Source of the DNA: Bacteroidia bacterium
GTDB taxonomy: Bacteria; Bacteroidota; Bacteroidia; Chitinophagales; Saprospiraceae
Assembly: GCA_030432855.1 (NCBI GenBank)
Contig: JAUILM010000137.1
Location: 1 to 10,291, forward strand
Reading direction: 5' to 3'
DNA: 10,291 nt
Below are positions 6,709 through 10,291 of this stretch, one piece after another; position 1 is the stretch's first letter; every line of letters starts with the position of its first letter. Both the position numbers and the translations under genes were made by a program. The notes under the pieces are model-generated. The model did no database searches. It saw only the letters and a program-made list of their open reading frames with translations, and had not been told where the DNA came from.

Positions 6709-8088
6709 CTAAAGCCTGTGCTTCAGTTCAATGTACTCACACAGCAGGTTCACATTCTTATTAAAAACACTACTGCTCACGCGATCCATTACTTCATATT
6801 CACCGTTCCATCGCTGAGTACGGGTACGCTCAATGTGCATCTTGAAGCGATCGTTTTTGGTGATCCAGGCACCAGAATCTTCCTGAGACTCTATTATTTC
6901 TTTAACCATCGGTTCTAATTCACTTAGCCGTTGTCTGGCTTCCGCGTCCGAGAGTATCTTGTCGGCACAAAACTCCTGATGAGTGAGGTTAATAGCTTTT
7001 TTATACCTGGCTTCAGCATGATCAAGTCTTTCTTGAATATCGACTTCATATGCATACCCCGTCCGACGCTCAGGATGAAGCTCTTCTAGACTATTAACCC
7101 GTATTCTGGGACGGTCATAGTAGAGTGCTTTATTAGTTCCCAGCTCAACAAAGCGAGCCCACTTTCCATTTTCCATTTTGATTTCTTTCAGCCACCGGAT
7201 GGCATCGGGAATGGGTTCGAGCAGGGTCGCATGTCCCAGGACCTCGTAAAGATCCATAAGTGTCTGGAGGTTTTTGACGGTCACTGAAGGACAAACAGCA
7301 GGAGGTTCAAAAGTTCGTGCCCAGGCAGGTTGTAAATATTCGTTGTATTGCTGTGCCCAGCCGGGCTGCGGTGGAGGAAGTTGACTTATATTCATAAATC
7401 TTGCTGCTTTGTACAGTGATTTCTTGACTTCGACATTTTCACCATAATATTGGTGAGCTTCCAGCATGACCCGGATGCAGTCATTAATCCCGCCGTCATT
7501 AAAGGTGGCGTAATCGTGGTAATTTCCCTGCTCCGGATATTTATGAGGCCAACCACCATTATCCAGTTGGGTCGTAATCATCATTTTTAGTGCCCTACCC
7601 ACACCTGATGTCAATTTTTTATCGTCGATGACCTGATCCAGCGCCATTAAGAAACTAATAGCAGATTGTGTTTGATTATCGTCGAAGCTTACTTTCTCAT
7701 GACTAATATTTGTGAAGTCTATGGTGTGATCCCAGCCTCCATATTGGTTTTGTCCATCGATTAGTGCATAGGCGGCTTCTTTTGCTGCAATAAGGGCATT
7801 TTTATCACCAGTGGTATGGTATACCTGCAAGAACGACTGCCCGACGGCCGGGGTGCCGGGTGGTTGCACTTCGATGGTCTCTGCATCTTTGGGGCCCTCT
7901 CCCCATCTTCGGGACAAATCAGGTGTGACATAATATACGTACCCTCCATGTGAATTGATGGAGTGGAAATACGTGACCGCTTTTCTTAAAGAAGCTTGGA
8001 CATCTCCAGACAACTCCGCTGACTGTGCTGAGGTGGTAAAATGTATTGTACTGATAAGAACTGTGGTAATTATATATCTGATTTTCAT
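6709..8088 (-). CDS. Secreted pectate lyase, PL10 type
   Basis: A 459-residue lyase expected to cleave de-esterified pectin (polygalacturonate) by beta-elimination outside the cytoplasm. Residues 1-21 are a signal peptide ending in TTSAQ. The mature protein is one PL10-like alpha/alpha-toroid domain. Family signatures are TTQLDNGGWPHKYPEQGNY (172-190) followed by TFNDGGIND, GWAQQYNEYLQPAWARTFEP (243-262), and KWARFVELGTNKALYYDR (309-326) with ERRTGYAY (340-347). GGW-type turns recur at 117-119, 178-180 and as GAW at 406-408, marking the helical repeats. No carbohydrate-binding module or C-terminal sorting domain is seen. The gene stands alone, divergent from the VOC gene by 116 bp and without SusC/SusD neighbours in view. 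Exact substrate and activity are untested; the family call is confident. Confidence 0.88.
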   Translation of the reverse strand: MKIRYIITTVLISTIHFTTSAQSAELSGDVQASLRKAVTYFHSINSHGGYVYYVTPDLSRRWGEGPKDAETIEVQPPGTPAVGQSFLQVYHTTGDKNALIAAKEAAYALIDGQNQYGGWDHTIDFTNISHEKVSFDDNQTQSAISFLMALDQVIDDKKLTSGVGRALKMMITTQLDNGGWPHKYPEQGNYHDYATFNDGGINDCIRVMLEAHQYYGENVEVKKSLYKAARFMNISQLPPPQPGWAQQYNEYLQPAWARTFEPPAVCPSVTVKNLQTLMDLYEVLGHATLLEPIPDAIRWLKEIKMENGKWARFVELGTNKALYYDRPRIRVNSLEELHPERRTGYAYEVDIQERLDHAEARYKKAINLTHQEFCADKILSDAEARQRLSELEPMVKEIIESQEDSGAWITKNDRFKMHIERTRTQRWNGEYEVMDRVSSSVFNKNVNLLCEYIELKHRL

Positions 8089-8204
8089 AACTTAATTATC
8101 CGTGCATGCTGATGAGTTCGTTCTTTGATCAAGCGGGTACTTACACAAAGCAGATCCTGTGAACGATTGGCACATAATTTAAGAAACTCAAAAAATAATA
8201 GAGA

Positions 8205-8558
8205 ATGATTAAGGGTGTCCATACAATGTTTTACAGTTCTGAAGCAGAAGAACTACGTAACTTTTTGAAAGAAAAATTGGGCTTTTCGGGTAGGGACATT
8301 GGTGAAGGATGGATGATCTTTGATATCCCGGAAGCGGATATGGGCGTGCATCCGGCGGATAAGTCGGGTGAACATGGTGCTCTTTCGGGTGCACCTGACA
8401 TATCTTTCTATTGTGATGATATAGTGCAGACAGTTGCTGAATTGAAGCGAAAGGGAGTTGAGTTTAAAGGTGAGATTGAAGATCATGGATATGGTTTGGT
8501 TACCTTTTTTAAGGTACCAGGGGACTTTTACTTACAGCTTTATCAGCCGAAGTACTGA
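8205..8558 (+). CDS. VOC-fold (glyoxalase/bleomycin-resistance-like) protein
   Basis: A 117-residue single-domain member of the vicinal oxygen chelate superfamily, complete for this small class. It starts MIKGVHTMFYSSEAEELRNF (H6 is a likely metal ligand), then has EGWMIFDIPEADMGVHP (H49), the second-half start DISFYCDDI, and the ending FYLQLYQPKY. The two beta-alpha-beta-beta-beta halves are recognisable at about 3-50 and 64-115. Proteins of this class usually work as dimers with a metal at the interface; the substrate of this one is unknown, and a name such as glyoxalase would be too specific. The start follows AGAGA at 8200-8204. It is transcribed away from the pectate lyase gene. Related VOC genes are often seen beside short AraC regulators, and one lies at 9919 on the same strand, though not adjacent. 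Confidence 0.88.
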   Translation: MIKGVHTMFYSSEAEELRNFLKEKLGFSGRDIGEGWMIFDIPEADMGVHPADKSGEHGALSGAPDISFYCDDIVQTVAELKRKGVEFKGEIEDHGYGLVTFFKVPGDFYLQLYQPKY

Positions 8559-8808
8559 CCGTGTAGTAATGAAAGGTTGTGCTTGCAAACTGAATCGTAA
8601 TGGTCTTTGTACCCATTATTACATTGGGAGCATTAGGAAATCACTTAAGCTTCTAGCTATTAAATAGATAGATGTTTTATCGACATATAAAGGTATGTCT
8701 ATTTCCGTCTATAGTTGGGAATTGTTAGCAATTTCAATATCCTTATCTGGTGAGTACGGAGATATCTTATTCCAGTGAAGTAATCCAGATATAAATAATT
8801 TACAGAGT
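8559..8808. other. Spacer with small hairpins and a doubtful 32-codon frame
   Basis: A 250-bp gap with several small inverted repeats. TAATGG (8598-8603) with CCATTA (8613-8618) and GACATA (8682-8687) with TATGTC (8694-8699) could form hairpins after the VOC gene; neither is followed by a good T-run. TATCTGG (8744-8750) and CCAGATA (8785-8791) are a perfect 7-bp pair just before the DUF2332 gene and could mark an operator. A 32-codon frame at 8569-8667 is discussed in the findings. Confidence 0.4.
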
Positions 8809-9849
8809 ATGAATATAGACACAGGAATGGTAGCTGATTGGTTCAAGCGGTTTGCTGAAAAGGAATGTAAAGGTGTGTCCCCTCTGTACTATTATCTGTC
8901 CACCCGGATAGCAAAAGATAATGATCTGCTGCGCATCGCTTCTTTTTGTGCCGAAAGGCAGCCCATTCCTAATCTCTTTCTTGCTGCGGTCCATTATCTT
9001 TTACTTAAGAATCCTACAGAACATCTTGCCAAATACTACCCTACATTGGGTGGAGTATTTGAAGACAATATACCTATTGAATTATTCAAGGAATTTTGTT
9101 TAGAATATGAGGCCGATATAATCGAATTGGAACAATCCCGCGTCGTGCAGACCAATGTGCTAAACCGATGCGCTTATTTAATGCCAATTCTTTCAAGTCA
9201 ATTTAGTGGCCAGAAAGTGAATGTGATTGATGTGGGAGCGAGTGCGGGTTTAAATCTAAATATGGATAAATATGCCTATTACTATGATGGTACATATAGC
9301 TTTGGAAATGGGGAGGTAGCTATTCAATCCAACGTTGAAGAGGGTGTCATGCCTGCATTCAGCTTGCCCGTTTCGATCCTCAACAAAGTGGGCATAGATC
9401 AATTGCCCATTGACCTGACCAACAATGACAATGCACTATGGCTCAAAGCTCTCATATGGGCTGATAAAGTGACTAGAATGAAAAGATTAGGGCAGGCCAT
9501 TGAGATTGCCGGAATGGAGAACCTAAATATGAGAGTCGGAAGAACTATTGATGACTTTGAGGAAATTATTAGGGAGCAAAATCCTGATATTCCATTGGCA
9601 ATATATCACACGCATGTACTTTATCAATTTAGTAAGGAAGAACGAATGCGATTTAGAGAGATGTTGGACAGAGTAGGACGCGATCGAGATATAACGTATG
9701 TAGCTGCGGAGTCTAGTTTGGTACATGATCAGGATTGGGGTCTGAACGGCATTTTAGTCCTGCTGACAACTTATACAGGTGGAGTGAAGAAATGTAGAAT
9801 GCTTGCAAAAACAAAGGGCCATGCTGATTGGATCCATTGGATGAGCTAA
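8809..9849 (+). CDS. DUF2332 family protein
   Basis: A 346-residue soluble protein matching DUF2332 from end to end. Family features are VSPLYYYLSTRIAKDNDLL (23-41), RQPIPNLFLAAVHYLLL (50-66), SRVVQTNVLNRCAYLMPIL (110-128) and VIDVGASAGLNLNMDKYAYY (139-158). The last of these resembles the glycine-rich motif I of SAM-dependent methyltransferases, so a nucleotide or SAM-binding Rossmann-like fold is plausible, but no reaction is established for the family as far as I know. The C-terminal part has IYHTHVLYQF (265-274), in the place where the family keeps conserved residues after the central fold. There is no signal peptide or membrane helix. The start at 8809 lies downstream of an inverted repeat. 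The gene precedes the AraC-type regulator by 69 bp on the same strand. Confidence 0.9.
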   Translation: MNIDTGMVADWFKRFAEKECKGVSPLYYYLSTRIAKDNDLLRIASFCAERQPIPNLFLAAVHYLLLKNPTEHLAKYYPTLGGVFEDNIPIELFKEFCLEYEADIIELEQSRVVQTNVLNRCAYLMPILSSQFSGQKVNVIDVGASAGLNLNMDKYAYYYDGTYSFGNGEVAIQSNVEEGVMPAFSLPVSILNKVGIDQLPIDLTNNDNALWLKALIWADKVTRMKRLGQAIEIAGMENLNMRVGRTIDDFEEIIREQNPDIPLAIYHTHVLYQFSKEERMRFREMLDRVGRDRDITYVAAESSLVHDQDWGLNGILVLLTTYTGGVKKCRMLAKTKGHADWIHWMS

Positions 9850-9898
9850 GCTATATACTAATCACTATTTGTACTAAATAGCTAGATTTGATCAATCT
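9849..9898. promoter_or_regulatory. Inverted repeats between the DUF2332 and AraC genes
   Basis: AGCTAT (9849-9854) with ATAGCT (9878-9883), and AGATT (9884-9888) with AATCT (9894-9898), lie in the 69-bp gap. The second has a 5-base loop and is followed by TTAATA, so it could be a weak terminator for the DUF2332 gene; its TTGATCAA core (9888-9895) could equally be an operator. Arms are short, so this is tentative. Confidence 0.25.
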
Positions 9899-9918
9899 TT
9901 AATAGGAATTTTTCACAG

Positions 9919-10291
9919 ATGAACTATTACCTTTCCGAACTCAAGAAAGTTAGAAAGTATGCTTATTCAAATAGAGGACAGCTTCAGACTGTGATACATT
10001 TGCGAAACTATATCAATAAAAATTATGATCAGCAACTTGATCTGGAATCTCTTGCTGAAATCCACTGTACATCGAAGTTTCACCTACTTCGTCTTTTCAA
10101 AAGATATTACGGCCAAACACCCAAACAATACCTTACTTACAGGCGTCTGGAAAAAGCGAGAAAATTGCTCAAATCAGGAAAATCAGTTTCTCAAACCTGT
10201 TTTGAAGTAGGTTTTGATAGCCCCTGCTCGTTTAGCACACTATTTAAGAGATACTCTGGGCAAACTCCTTCCGATTTCAGAAAAGAGCAAT
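9919..10291 (+). CDS. Short AraC-family transcriptional regulator (cut by window end)
   Basis: An open frame from ATG 9919 runs 124 codons to the window edge without a stop, so the 3' end is missing. The first 30 residues (MNYYLSELKKVRKYAYSNRG...) are a short lead with no sensor domain. The AraC DNA-binding region follows: first helix-turn-helix LDLESLAEIHCTSKFHLLRLF (about 40-60), FKRYYGQTPKQYL, linker helix RRLEKARKLLKSGKS, second helix-turn-helix VSQTCFEVGFDSPCSFSTLF (90-109), and the closing signature FKRYSGQTPSDFRK. Since the signature is complete, little more than a short tail is probably missing. An in-frame TGA at 9889 rules out an earlier start. This is the stand-alone HTH form of AraC, often found beside VOC genes, so the gene after the window edge may be its target. 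Confidence 0.93.
   Translation, partial: MNYYLSELKKVRKYAYSNRGQLQTVIHLRNYINKNYDQQLDLESLAEIHCTSKFHLLRLFKRYYGQTPKQYLTYRRLEKARKLLKSGKSVSQTCFEVGFDSPCSFSTLFKRYSGQTPSDFRKEQ

Noticed and set aside
8458..8667. 69-codon plus-strand frame overlapping the VOC gene
   Set aside because: The first half is an out-of-frame reading of the VOC gene; only its last 32 codons lie outside and are listed as a weak candidate.
10025..10210. 61-codon plus-strand open frame near the right end
   Set aside because: It lies wholly inside the AraC-type gene in another frame; the AraC frame carries clear family motifs.
1..10291. tRNA, rRNA, CRISPR array, insertion sequence or phage genes
   Set aside because: No cloverleaf-like segment, regularly spaced repeats, transposase or integrase motifs were seen on either strand.

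Overview
The window reads as a stretch of a Bacteroidota chromosome, probably of the Cytophagales or a related order. This is an inference from three things: start codons follow A-rich sequence with no clear Shine-Dalgarno, the families present are typical of the phylum (ECF sigma followed by a small four-helix membrane protein, PD40 propeller, PL10 pectate lyase, short AraC regulator), and the DNA is moderately AT-rich. There are no RNA genes, insertion sequences, CRISPR arrays or phage genes.

Layout. 137-1480 (+) is an exported amidohydrolase in which the usual metal-binding Asp is a His. 1689-4270 (+) is a tightly packed three-gene operon: an ECF sigma factor, a four-helix membrane protein in the position of an anti-sigma factor, and an exported protein joining ankyrin repeats to a PD40 beta-propeller. 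Both junctions overlap by exactly 14 bp. A possible ECF-type promoter lies just before the sigma gene. 4337-5080 and 5507-6316 (both -) are tandem paralogues of an unrecognised family with a membrane helix at each end and an extracytoplasmic domain between. A 30-bp element about 80-120 bp upstream of each is conserved (24/30), so the duplication included the control region. 6709-8088 (-) is a secreted PL10-type pectate lyase. Divergent from it, 8205-8558 (+) is a small VOC-fold protein, followed by a DUF2332 protein (8809-9849, +) and the start of a short AraC-type regulator (9919 to the window end, +), which is open at the edge.

How the genes may work together. The clearest functional unit is the sigma operon. 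By analogy with known ECF systems, the membrane protein would hold or release the sigma factor, and the exported ankyrin/propeller protein could be the sensor, ligand binder or a target. Whether the paralogue pair belongs to that regulon is not shown by the sequence. The pectate lyase stands alone, without SusC/SusD genes in view. The VOC, DUF2332 and AraC genes share a strand but are separated by gaps of 250 and 69 bp, so a single operon is doubtful.

Most likely to repay attention: the sigma/membrane/ankyrin-propeller operon, the duplicated unknown membrane family with its conserved upstream element, and the amidohydrolase metal-ligand substitution.
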